Positions 14,838 to 22,568 of a stretch of 27,426 nt of DNA are shown here, in pieces; within the stretch, counting starts at the first letter, position 1, and each line of letters opens with the position of its first letter. Both the position numbers and the translations under genes were made by a program. The notes below the pieces were generated by a model, which worked only from the letters and a program-made list of their open reading frames with translations, was not told the origin of the DNA and did no database searches. The stretch comes from CAZGUG01 sp964529035 (lineage in GTDB: Bacteria; Bacillota; Clostridia; Ch29), in NCBI GenBank assembly GCA_964529035.1, contig CAZGUG010000026.1, positions 1 through 27,426 of the forward strand, written 5' to 3'.

Positions 14838-14854
14838 CGCAAATATCGTGCCAA
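14838..14854 (-). promoter_or_regulatory. Sigma-54 (-24/-12) promoter of the buk-ptb-oxidoreductase operon
   Basis: The minus strand reads TTGGCACGATATTTGCG, matching the consensus YTGGCACGRNNNTTGCW at all specified positions except the last. The GG and GC pairs are exactly 10 bp apart. Transcription would begin near 14827, 25 bases before the ATG at 14802 and just ahead of its ribosome site. The activator gene ends about 190 bp upstream. Confidence 0.9.
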
Positions 14855-14924
14855 TACTTGCGATTTATACTATGATTGGATGTTATTTGCATTTGCCGAC
14901 ATGTTTACCCTTAGCAAATTGGCG

Positions 14925-14965
14925 AAAAAATACAGGGGCCTGAAAAGCAGTCTTCAGGTCCCTGT
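14925..14965 (-). terminator. Intrinsic terminator of the cdaA-cdaR-activator unit
   Basis: On the minus strand ACAGGG (14965-14960), one mismatch and CCTGAA (14958-14953) pair with TTCAGG (14944-14939) and CCCTGT (14937-14932), giving two 6-bp helices around an eight-base loop. ATTTTTTCG follows. It separates the activator gene from the sigma-54 promoter downstream. Confidence 0.88.
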
Positions 14966-14995
14966 CCTTCACTAAAATGTTCTTGTGCCCATGGT

Positions 14996-15054
14996 TTGCA
15001 AAATTCTGCATGCAATATTCTGCAATACTGCAGGTTTCTGTGCAGTTTATTGCA
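14996..15054. promoter_or_regulatory. Cluster of TGCA repeats, candidate activator binding sites
   Basis: The spacer after the activator stop codon holds repeated TGCA-centred words: TTGCA at 14996-15000 with TGCAA at 15011-15015, ATTCTGCA at 15003-15010 and 15017-15024, ATACTGCA at 15025-15032, CTGTGCA ending at 15044 and TTGCA at 15050-15054. It lies about 150-210 bp upstream of the -24/-12 element, a usual distance for enhancer sites of sigma-54 activators. Binding is inferred, not shown. Confidence 0.55.
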
Positions 15055-16640
15055 TATCAATACCATATTTATTCAGCTTGTAATAAAGGTTCCTAATGGA
15101 AATGCCCATCTTTTTTGCCGCTTCGGTTTTGTTGTATCCTGCTCTGTGCAGAACCTTCCTTATATACTCCCGTTCGGTTTCTTCCAGCACCCTGTTCAGG
15201 GGCAGGGAAGTGTCGGCCGGTGCGAAAGGAACAGTGTCTTCTTCTTTTTCGGCTTGGTCTGATTTTCTTGCTGCTGTTATAGCAGGCAGGTGTTCTCCCC
15301 GGATAATGGTATCGTTGAATCTCATGTTTATGATTGCACGTCCTATAAAGTTTTCCAGTTCCCTTATGTTGCCCGGCCAGTCGTATTCAAGCAGCCTCCG
15401 GTGGGCTCCTTCGGATATGCCCTGTATGCTCCTGCCGTAATCCTGGTTGAACTTTCGGACTATGTGAAGGGACAGATGGTATATGTCCTCCCTTCTTGAC
15501 CTGAGGGGAGGAATTTTCAAAGGGATTACGTTAAGCCGGTAGTACAAATCCTCCCTGAACCTTCCCGACTGCATGGCCTCTTCCAGATCGATATTGGTGG
15601 CGGTTATTATTCGCACATCCACCGGAACCGAATTGGTGCCCCCCACCCTTATTATCTCTTTCTCCTGAATAACCCTTAACAGCTTTGCCTGGATTCCCGA
15701 ATTAATCTCGCCTATCTCGTCCANNNNNNNNNNNNNNNNNNNNNNNNNNNNNNNNNNNNNNNNNNNNNNNNNNNNNNNNNNNNNNNNNNNNNNNNNNNNN
15801 NNNNNNNNNNNNNNNNNNNNNNNGGGCCGCCTTTTTCGCCTTTTCTATTACCTCCTGCATCCTGGGATTAACACTCACTATATCGTCAAAGGTATATTTG
15901 GCCTCCAGTTTTCTTATAATCTGTTTGGCCTGGTTTAGCTCTTCGGTAAGCTTTTTGATTTCGGATATATCATGAATAACGCCTACGCTGCCCCGGAGTT
16001 CGCCGTCGACAATTATGGGTGCAGCATCAACTATTACTTCTTTTCTGGAGGGGCCCACCTTCAGCCTTGCGTTCTTTACCGATTTTTTGGTTTCCAGCAC
16101 CTTGAAATGGATGCTCTCACCTTCGGCAATATCCACCGTGGCAGGTTTGCCGATAACGTCGCTGCCGGACAGACCGGTAAGCCTTGTATAGGCGGGGTTA
16201 ACCATAACTCCAAGCCCGTTCTGGTCCACCACCGAAATCGCATCCTGGGTGGAATTGAAAATGGCTTCAAGCATGCTCTGTACTTCCTTTAGATTGGTGA
16301 TCTGTGCAGCCAGTTCAAGTATCTCGCTGATATCCCGAAACACCGCCACTGCACCTATTATCCTGCCCTGCTCATCCTTTACCGGCATCCGGTTGGTGAT
16401 TATCCTGGTCTTTCTAAGGGCTTGCTCCCTGTTTAGTTCCGCATTACCGGTCTCCAAAACATAGGGCAGGCGCGAATTATGAATAACGTCCAGAACCGGC
16501 CTGCCCAATGCATCCTTCATATCCACTCCGGTAAGCCTTGCGGCCGCTTTATTGAATATAGTTATTATTCCGTCCCTGTCCACCGCAATCATCGCATCAT
16601 GGGTGGAATTGAGTATTACCTCCAGTTCCCTGTCAAGCAT
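15047..16640 (-). CDS. PAS-PAS sigma-54-dependent transcriptional activator (BkdR-like), interrupted by an assembly gap
   Basis: One gene is split by 100 N. The N-terminal piece (272 known residues) has two PAS sensor domains (about 4-108 and 120-228), a short coiled linker (228-250) and the start of an AAA+ module. After the gap the frame resumes with the Walker B segment DEIGEINSGIQAKLLRV, then VRIITATNIDLEEAM, FREDLYYRLNVIPL, the YDWPGNIRELEN sensor II region and a Fis-type helix-turn-helix (NKTEAAKKMGISIRNLYYKLNKYG). Walker A and the GAFTGA sigma-54 contact loop would fall in the gap. The frame changes across the N run, so the true gap is not 100 bases; a full protein of about 580 aa is expected. 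The start ATG has GGGGG seven bases upstream, 18 bp after cdaR. Its likely target is the adjacent operon, as with Bacillus BkdR. The PAS ligand is unknown. Confidence 0.93.
15724..15823. other. Assembly gap of 100 N in the AAA+ domain of the activator
   Basis: Exactly 100 N, a placeholder for unknown length. About 84 residues (some 250 bases) normally separate the flanking AAA+ motifs. The reading frames on the two sides do not agree across 100 bases. Confidence 0.95.
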
Positions 16641-16658
16641 ATACCAACCCCCAATACG

Positions 16659-17894
16659 CTACTCTTCGCTTTGCTCCTGGTCCGGAGCCGTCAGCTCTAT
16701 CTGGACCTGCTGGGGCTCCATGCTCACAAGCTGGGCACCCTCCGGTAAATCCACCATTAGAGTAACGCTGTGTTTCCCGGCACCCTGACCTTCAAGGTCA
16801 GCAGTTATAGAAATATCGCCTACCCCGATCCCGTCTATTACGCTTTGCCTGCCCTGGAGCACAACCCTGACCACCGGCAGCTCGGTTTCTTCCGACAGGC
16901 TCAAACCCCTTCGGATGCCGGTGAAACTGATCCGGTCTATCGAGAACTCTTTGTTAATCCATCTTTCGCCCCTGACATAAACCGTTATGGCACTTATGTC
17001 TCCAACCGGGGAAGTACCCTCCGGCATTATTATATCTACATTGAAGCTGGTATTCTCGTTCATTCCGGTCAATACAACCGGCCGGGTTCTGACCGAATGT
17101 ATGTCCTGCAGCACGGCCTCTTCACCGTATATCACAATGGTATCCCTGTTCTGGTAAACTTCGGTTATCTCCCATCCCTCGGCCGGCTGTCCCTCCATAA
17201 CCGGCTCTATGGCGACTTCCTTTGTCTTTCTTACCGGGATTGTAACTTCCACGACATTGGGGTTAACGGCAACCCCGGCAATATCGCTGTCATCCCCGTC
17301 CACCGCCTTAACCGGCAGCACTTCATGCAGGTCGTCGGAAGCCTGCGCCAGTTTCATAACCGCAGTGACAACCTTTAGATTGCCCAGCAGGCTTTCGGGC
17401 CCCTTTACCAGAACCTCTCCCGGTGTGATTACCGGTTCAAGTGTGGTATAGCCCTGCTGCGGCCTGCCTTCGATGGAAAGGTTAACCGGTACCTGAATGC
17501 TTATTACCTGCTCCATGTTTACCTTTACAATCTTTGGATTAAAATCCACCAGTTCTATATTTGTCGGCAGCCCTTTTATTTCCACCGGAACATTGTTCAC
17601 TCCCTTTTGGGAATGACCCCTAAGGTCGGCATCGGCGATAATATCTCCGGCTTTTATCTCGGAGAGTATGCTGCGTTTGCCCTGGAGTGTTATGTCAACC
17701 TTATAGTCCTGCGGGTCCCTGATTACCAGCCCCGAGGTATTTACGGCTTCGACGTTCATAAGCCTCACCGGTACATCCTTAATGTTTCTGTATTCCGTCG
17801 GATTTTGTTCGCTGGCAACATACAGCCAGAGGGCCACCGCAAACATGACTGATATTATCCGGGTATTTGTTTTTTTATTTAACATTTTTGACAT
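16659..17894 (-). CDS. cdaR: CdaA regulatory protein CdaR (YbbR-domain protein)
   Basis: The 411-aa protein has one N-terminal membrane span (about 12-28, RIISVMFAVALWLYVAS) followed by four YbbR repeats outside the membrane (about 45-130, 135-218, 222-305 and 315-400). CdaR partners with the diadenylate cyclase CdaA at the membrane and modulates c-di-AMP synthesis. Length is a little below the Bacillus protein. The start ATG at 17894 has GGAGG seven bases upstream and overlaps the end of cdaA by 20 bp. In most Firmicutes glmM follows; here the sigma-54 activator gene does, 18 bp away. Confidence 0.93.
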   Translation of the reverse strand: MSKMLNKKTNTRIISVMFAVALWLYVASEQNPTEYRNIKDVPVRLMNVEAVNTSGLVIRDPQDYKVDITLQGKRSILSEIKAGDIIADADLRGHSQKGVNNVPVEIKGLPTNIELVDFNPKIVKVNMEQVISIQVPVNLSIEGRPQQGYTTLEPVITPGEVLVKGPESLLGNLKVVTAVMKLAQASDDLHEVLPVKAVDGDDSDIAGVAVNPNVVEVTIPVRKTKEVAIEPVMEGQPAEGWEITEVYQNRDTIVIYGEEAVLQDIHSVRTRPVVLTGMNENTSFNVDIIMPEGTSPVGDISAITVYVRGERWINKEFSIDRISFTGIRRGLSLSEETELPVVRVVLQGRQSVIDGIGVGDISITADLEGQGAGKHSVTLMVDLPEGAQLVSMEPQQVQIELTAPDQEQSEE

Positions 17895-18714
17895 CCTTTA
17901 CCCTCCACTTCAGGAAACTGCGGTACCCCTGCTCCTGGGGCCTGTAACGGCTTACCAGCATCTCCTTAAGGGTCTTTGCGTCAAGATATCTTGACAGCCT
18001 TCCTTCCTCCGCCGTTGAAATCACCCCGGTCTCTTCGGATACTATTATAGCTATTGCATCCGAGCTTTCGGATATGCCGAGGCCAGCCCTGTGACGCGTA
18101 CCCAGTTCCTTGCTGAGCCGTTTGCTTTCGGTAAGGGGCAGCAGGCATCCGGCGGAGGCTATCCTTTTGTCCCTTATTATAACGGCACCGTCATGCAGCG
18201 GAGTATTTGTGGCAAATATTGTCTGCAGCAGTGATGATGTTACAGTGGCATCCAACGTAACCCCCGTCTCAACAAATTCGCCAATTCCGGTTTCCCGCTC
18301 AAGAACTATCAGTGCACCGGTTCTTTTTTTTGCGAGGGATTGTACCGCCAGCGTAATTTCATCAATCAGCATCCTGGTTTCCCTGTCCAGGAATTCGTTT
18401 TGGGGCTTGCCGAACAGTATGCCTCCCCGTCCGAGGATTTCCAAAGCCCTGCGCAGTTCGGGCTGGAAGACTATAAGCAGGGCTATCACGCCCACCGTCA
18501 TGGTGTTTCGCAAAAGCCAGTTAACGGTATACAAACGGAAAAAACCGCTCACCCAGGTTGCGAATACCAGAACAATAATACCCTTAATAAGCTGCTCCGC
18601 CCTGGTTTCACGGATGAGCATAAACAGCCTGTAAGTGATATAGGCGATAACCGCCATATCCACTATGTCCCATACGGTGATGCTCATTATAATATCCTTC
18701 ATCTGCATTGCCAT
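17875..18714 (-). CDS. cdaA: Diadenylate cyclase (c-di-AMP synthase) CdaA
   Basis: CdaA joins two ATP into c-di-AMP, which controls potassium and osmolyte balance and cell wall state. The 279-aa protein has three N-terminal membrane spans (about 12-34, 42-59 and 71-84), a short coil and the DAC domain. The catalytic motifs are both intact: Asp175-Gly176-Ala177 in TPLHDGAVIIR and Arg207-His208-Arg209 in GTRHRAGLG. Length fits the family (273 aa in Bacillus subtilis). The start is placed at ATG 18714, six bases after GAGGTG; the GTG at 18723 lies inside that ribosome site. It is the first gene of a unit with cdaR and the sigma-54 activator. Confidence 0.96.
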   Translation of the reverse strand: MAMQMKDIIMSITVWDIVDMAVIAYITYRLFMLIRETRAEQLIKGIIVLVFATWVSGFFRLYTVNWLLRNTMTVGVIALLIVFQPELRRALEILGRGGILFGKPQNEFLDRETRMLIDEITLAVQSLAKKRTGALIVLERETGIGEFVETGVTLDATVTSSLLQTIFATNTPLHDGAVIIRDKRIASAGCLLPLTESKRLSKELGTRHRAGLGISESSDAIAIIVSEETGVISTAEEGRLSRYLDAKTLKEMLVSRYRPQEQGYRSFLKWRVKDVKNVK

Positions 18715-18723
18715 ATTGTACAC

Positions 18724-18961
18724 CTCGTGTTAATTTGAAAAACTTTGCATAGTATAATTTCTACCACTACATATATTTTTCCTTCTTTAATTATATATTA
18801 AATACAGGACAAAATACAAAATTTTCAAATACTCGACACCCCGTTAGTTTTTACCAATATTCCTTTGAAATTATGGTAGAATATAAAATGTGGCAGGGAA
18901 CAGTTTCCGCAAACAGGGAACCTGCCCCTGTGTTCGACGTGTTTGACGGGAGGTTGCAAAC
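18724..18961. promoter_or_regulatory. Divergent intergenic region between cdaA and the response regulator
   Basis: The left part is very AT-rich. For cdaA a possible minus-strand promoter is TTGTAT with TATAAT at 18-bp spacing, near 18790-18820. On the plus strand TAGAATATAAAA (18877-18888) offers a -10 for the two-component operon, but no good -35 is seen. The plus leader can form a hairpin from GGCAGG (18892-18897) and CCTGCC (18921-18926). The response regulator ribosome site is GGGAGG near 18948-18953. Confidence 0.45.
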
Positions 18962-19651
18962 ATGAGAATTTTACTGGTAGACGATGAAAAACTGCTGGTC
19001 AAGGGCCTTAAAAGCAGCCTTGAGGTCCACGGGTTTTCGGTTGACACCGCCTACAGCGGTACAGAGGCCCTGACCAAATTTAAAGGTACCGGCTATGACC
19101 TGGTGATTCTTGACCTGATGCTGCCCCAGATAGACGGAATGTCGCTGTGCAGAATGTTCAGGGAAAGTTCGGATGTACCCATAATAATGCTGACCGCTCG
19201 AAACGATCCCCTCGATAAAATAGTCGGCCTGGACATAGGAGCCGACGATTACCTGACAAAGCCCTTTAACACAATGGAACTTATAGCCCGTATAAGGGCG
19301 GTAAGCCGGCGCATGCAGAAAACACGGCAGCCCCCGCAACGTATTGCCGCAGGAGACCTTGAGCTGGAGGAAGGCATGCAGAAAATAAGGGTTAAAAACA
19401 GGGAAATACCGCTCACCGTCAAGGAATACAGGCTGCTGGAAGTGTTTTTGAAGAACCCGGGCAGAATATTCGGCAGGGAACAGCTGTACGAGATGATATG
19501 GGGCGAAGAGGGTTTTGATACGCGCACAATAGACGTGCATATAAGAAACATAAGGGAAAAAATCGAGGAAGACCCTTCCAATCCGTCCTACATCAGGACC
19601 AAGTGGGGAAGCGGCTACTATTTCGAAAAGGGAGACAAGGGCAATGTTTAG
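18962..19651 (+). CDS. OmpR/PhoB-family response regulator
   Basis: The 229-aa protein has a receiver domain (about 1-118) with acidic residues DDE at 7-9, the phosphoacceptor Asp51 in VILDLMLP, and the threonine and lysine of the switch in MLTARN and LTKPF. A winged-helix DNA-binding domain follows (about 128-225), ending in the family pattern DTRTIDVHIRNIREKIE and RTKWGSGYYF. It would be phosphorylated by the kinase encoded next, whose start overlaps by 8 bp. The start ATG follows GGGAGG at about 8 bases. The target genes are not evident; the downstream lipoprotein suggests an envelope role. Confidence 0.95.
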   Translation: MRILLVDDEKLLVKGLKSSLEVHGFSVDTAYSGTEALTKFKGTGYDLVILDLMLPQIDGMSLCRMFRESSDVPIIMLTARNDPLDKIVGLDIGADDYLTKPFNTMELIARIRAVSRRMQKTRQPPQRIAAGDLELEEGMQKIRVKNREIPLTVKEYRLLEVFLKNPGRIFGREQLYEMIWGEEGFDTRTIDVHIRNIREKIEEDPSNPSYIRTKWGSGYYFEKGDKGNV

Positions 19652-21035
19652 AAGCCTCAGGACAAGGCTTATACTGGTTTATTCTCTGATTATTCTGGTT
19701 TCGATACTGGCGGTGGACCTGCTCATTCTGGACAGCTATTTTCAGTCCCGGCTTGAGGAAGTGACCATTACCTATTTCACCTACGGAAACATTGCCGCCA
19801 ACCTGGCATCCCAGAACCCGGACGACATTTTCTATATATCCGAAATCCTCGAGCAGTATACCGTCACCACCGGTGCCCGGTTTCTGCTGTTAAACGGGGA
19901 ATCGGTGGTGACGGCCGACAGTGCCAACCGTTATACCGGGCAGCAAATAACAAATCCCCAGATAAGACAAGCCCTTTCGGGCAGCGATTCCCGGGCGGTG
20001 TATGACAACGGAAACAAGATACTGCAGCTGGCGGTGCCGGTAATTTTAGGTACAAGGGAAAACATGCGGACAGAGGGTGCGGTAATGGTGTCGGTTAATG
20101 TGGACGAGCTGTTTGAAGCTTATGACGCGCTGCGCATCAGGGTTATACTCATATCCCTTATGGCCGGCCTTGCCGGTATCTTATTCAGTTCCGCCGCCGC
20201 CTACCGCCTTTCCAATCCTTTAAACAGGCTGATAGCCTTTTCAAAACGGCTTTCAAGGGGACACCTGGGAGAAAAAATTAAAATTAAAAGAAACGATGAA
20301 ATAGGCCTGCTGGCGGATACCATAAACTCAATGAGCACCGAACTGCACAGAATTGAAGTCAACCGCCGCAAATTCATCGGCGACGTTTCCCATGAACTGA
20401 AAACCCCGCTTGCTTCCATCAAGGCGCTGGTGGAAGCCCTGCTGATAGGTGAAAAACCCCCCGGCCGGCACAGGGAGTTTCTTAAAGATGTGGTAACCGA
20501 AGTGGACAGGCTGTCAATGCTGATATCCCGGCTGCTTACGCTGACACGGCTTGAGGAGGAGACCCTAAACAGGAAATATGCCTGTATTTCGGACATCGTA
20601 AAGGACACGGTAAGGGTGATGACCCCGCTGGCCGCATCGCTTAATGTGAATATAAAGAACGATATCGGAGCCGACCTGAGGATTTACTGCGATAAAAACC
20701 TGGTAAAGGAAATGCTGGTGAACCTTTTGGATAATTCGCTTAAATACAGGGACAAAAACAAAACCGTAAACAGAATCGAGCTGAATGATTACCGCTCTTA
20801 CAATACCTACCGGCTGGAAATAGCCGACAACGGAATAGGCATTCCCGAAGAAGCCCTGCCGCGTATTTTTGAAGGCTTTTTCCGGAGCGAACCGTCCCGC
20901 AGCAAAGAAATAGAGGGCTACGGAATGGGCCTTACCATAGTAAAACGGATAGTCACTCTGCACGGGTGGGACGTTTCCGTCACCAGCCGACCGGGGACAG
21001 GAACTGTGGTAACGGTTGTTATTCCCCTTAATTAA
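19644..21035 (+). CDS. Membrane sensor histidine kinase
   Basis: The 463-aa kinase has membrane spans at about 8-29 and 157-184 enclosing an extracellular sensor of some 125 residues (single Cache-like in size), a HAMP domain (about 185-237), a HisKA domain with His250 in GDVSHELKTPL, and a HATPase domain with the N box NLLDNSLKY, the G1 box IADNGIGIPEEALP, an F-box region (RIFEGFFRSE) and the G2 box GYGMGLTIV. All catalytic boxes are intact. It overlaps the response regulator by 8 bp, so the two form a cognate pair. The signal is unknown. A GerMN lipoprotein gene follows after 89 bp. Confidence 0.95.
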   Translation: MFRSLRTRLILVYSLIILVSILAVDLLILDSYFQSRLEEVTITYFTYGNIAANLASQNPDDIFYISEILEQYTVTTGARFLLLNGESVVTADSANRYTGQQITNPQIRQALSGSDSRAVYDNGNKILQLAVPVILGTRENMRTEGAVMVSVNVDELFEAYDALRIRVILISLMAGLAGILFSSAAAYRLSNPLNRLIAFSKRLSRGHLGEKIKIKRNDEIGLLADTINSMSTELHRIEVNRRKFIGDVSHELKTPLASIKALVEALLIGEKPPGRHREFLKDVVTEVDRLSMLISRLLTLTRLEEETLNRKYACISDIVKDTVRVMTPLAASLNVNIKNDIGADLRIYCDKNLVKEMLVNLLDNSLKYRDKNKTVNRIELNDYRSYNTYRLEIADNGIGIPEEALPRIFEGFFRSEPSRSKEIEGYGMGLTIVKRIVTLHGWDVSVTSRPGTGTVVTVVIPLN

Positions 21036-21124
21036 AATATTCTTTAGAACTGCTTAACATTATCTTTACAATTATGGGCTATTATAAAAGCAGGAAACGC
21101 ACCTAATAAGGGAGGAATGCTTTC

Positions 21125-21697
21125 ATGAAAAAGTATTTGATATTCGTACTGGTATTAATAATAGCCCTTCTGGCAGCGGGATGCCGGCAGCCTTTGGGAA
21201 ACAGTGACCAGGGCAGCCCGGAGCCCGGCGATACAGTGGTTCCCCCTGATCCGCAGGGTGAAACCGTCGAATTAACGCTGTACTTTGCCAACAGCGAATA
21301 TATCCGGACCGGGAACGCCGACCTTGAAAAACTGCTGGCGGAAGAAAGACAGGTCACGCTGACAAACAGGTCTGCGGCCGAGACCGCAGTGGAAGAACTG
21401 ATTAAAGGCCCCGAAGACGAGGAAATGGCGGTGGTTATTCCCCCGAGGATAAAGCTGATAGACGTCGAAGTGGCGGAGGGCACGGCCTATGTCAATTTTT
21501 CCGGTTCGGGAATGAACGGCGGTTCCCTTGAAGAATCCCTGCTGGTCGGATCGGTGATAATGACCCTGACCGGGCTGGAAAACATAGATGCGGTGCAGTT
21601 CCTTGTGGACGGCCAAAAAACAGAAAGCCTGATGGGGCATATATATACCATGGAGCCCATATACAGAAGCGATGTAGAACCCGAGTTCCAGCAATAA
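21125..21697 (+). CDS. GerMN-domain lipoprotein
   Basis: The 190-aa protein begins with a lipoprotein signal, MKKYLIFVLVLIIALLAAGC, with the lipobox LAAGC and acylated Cys20. A linker rich in Pro, Gly and acidic residues (21-45) leads to one GerMN domain (about 48-170), with the pattern ETAVEELIKGPEDEEMAVVIPP and VNFSGSG. GerMN domains occur in the sporulation protein GerM and in actinobacterial LpqB and are thought to bind envelope components. The start ATG has GGAGG nine bases upstream. It follows the kinase gene by 89 bp on the same strand. It may sense or modify the signal for that system; this is inferred from gene order. Confidence 0.9.
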   Translation: MKKYLIFVLVLIIALLAAGCRQPLGNSDQGSPEPGDTVVPPDPQGETVELTLYFANSEYIRTGNADLEKLLAEERQVTLTNRSAAETAVEELIKGPEDEEMAVVIPPRIKLIDVEVAEGTAYVNFSGSGMNGGSLEESLLVGSVIMTLTGLENIDAVQFLVDGQKTESLMGHIYTMEPIYRSDVEPEFQQ

Positions 21698-21722
21698 ACC
21701 CGGACACTACGGATTTTAATAC

Positions 21723-21764
21723 GGCTGTAATGCCCCCGGGCATCCGCCCGGAGGTATTGCAGCC
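21723..21764. terminator. Strong hairpin between convergent genes
   Basis: GGCTGTAAT (21723-21731) pairs with ATTGCAGCC (21756-21764), and the inner GCCCCCGGGC pairs with GCCCGGAGGT with one mismatch, giving about 19 bp around an ATCC loop. It fills the gap between the GerMN lipoprotein and the L,D-transpeptidase, reaching the stop codon of the latter. No T tract is present on either side, but its stability and place suggest a bidirectional transcript end. Confidence 0.65.
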
Positions 21765-22501
21765 TATTCCATCATAATAATACCCATCGCCCTGTAGGTT
21801 TCATAATAAATGGTCCGGTTTTTTGGAAGGCCGTTGTCCTGCTGAAACCGATACAGGGCATTTTCCATGGCCGGTCCGTATATACCGTCTATTGAGCCAT
21901 TGTAATAGCCCAGAAGCCTGAGCCTTCTCTGTACCTCCACCACGTCGGTCCCCTTGCTGCCCGGCCGCAGGTTTCTGGCACCGTTGCCGAAGGGGCCGAA
22001 GACGCCGCCGTAAATCATAACCGGCGTACCGTACTTAACATGGGTGTAAAGGTCCTCCACGTCCCTGTTGTACATCCTTACACAGCCGTGGGAAGCGTTG
22101 TACCCTATTGACGAGGGTTTGTTGGTGCCGTGTATACCGTAGATGCCCCAGGGCACGTCAATGCCTATCCACCGGCTGCCAAACCCTCCGCCCCACCTGG
22201 CCTTGCTTGTAACCTTCCACCTGCCAACAGGGGTGGGGGTTGAAGGAGCACCGGTAGCCACCGGATACTTCTTGATAAGAGTGTTCCCGTCCAGAAGATA
22301 CAGGGCCTTTTCGTCAATATCGATAAGTAAGCGCAGGTTTTCGTATTCGGGGTTATCCATCATATACCGCTTTTCCCATACCTGGTAGTCTGCCAATTCC
22401 TTGGACTGCTCGCTGATTTCCATATAGTTTTCTATATAATACACAGCAGCAATCGCAGCAATAACAAAAAATAAAACAAATCCCAGCCTTCGCAGTGCCA
22501 T
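21764..22501 (-). CDS. L,D-transpeptidase (YkuD) with peptidoglycan-binding domain
   Basis: The 245-aa protein has an N-terminal membrane anchor or signal (about 4-22), a YkuD catalytic domain (about 56-165) with the motif His124 (GIHGT) ... SHGCVRM, catalytic Cys140 and His138, and a C-terminal peptidoglycan-binding repeat (about 178-235; GSKGTDVVEVQRRLRLLGYYNGSIDGIYG). It would form 3-3 crosslinks in peptidoglycan outside the membrane, perhaps in spores or resting cells. The start ATG at 22501 has GGGGGGAG ten bases upstream, and that ribosome site is part of a long hairpin with the upstream gene's trailer. Active-site residues are complete. Confidence 0.94.
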   Translation of the reverse strand: MALRRLGFVLFFVIAAIAAVYYIENYMEISEQSKELADYQVWEKRYMMDNPEYENLRLLIDIDEKALYLLDGNTLIKKYPVATGAPSTPTPVGRWKVTSKARWGGGFGSRWIGIDVPWGIYGIHGTNKPSSIGYNASHGCVRMYNRDVEDLYTHVKYGTPVMIYGGVFGPFGNGARNLRPGSKGTDVVEVQRRLRLLGYYNGSIDGIYGPAMENALYRFQQDNGLPKNRTIYYETYRAMGIIMME

Positions 22502-22507
22502 AAAACG

Positions 22508-22558
22508 AAAACTCCCCCCTTATACCCTATATAATTATATGGGGCTCGGGGGGAGTTT
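22508..22558 (-). terminator. Nested hairpin, terminator-like, covering the transpeptidase ribosome site
   Basis: On the minus strand AAACTCCCCCC (22558-22548) pairs with GGGGGGAGTTT (22519-22509), enclosing a second palindrome (22544-22525, about 10 pairs with one wobble). TTCGTTTT follows. It would end the AmmeMemoRadiSam transcript. The downstream arm is also the ribosome site of the L,D-transpeptidase, so the folded form would block that gene's translation. Confidence 0.7.
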
Positions 22559-22568
22559 AACACAATTT

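Noticed and set aside
14996..15054. Possible CRISPR-like repeat array
   Set aside because: The repeats are short, unequal and irregularly spaced, without spacers of even size or cas genes. Activator binding sites explain them better.
15702..15723. Apparent end of the activator (short arginine-rich tail after the N run)
   Set aside because: The tail is read in the wrong frame after a gap of unknown size. Another frame gives the expected Walker B sequence and the rest of the AAA+ domain.
16659..18714. glmM expected after cdaA-cdaR
   Set aside because: No phosphoglucosamine mutase motifs occur in any frame after cdaR; the activator gene occupies the place.
18889..18961. Possible riboswitch ahead of the response regulator gene
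   Set aside because: Only a simple six-pair hairpin is visible; it does not match any riboswitch core I know.
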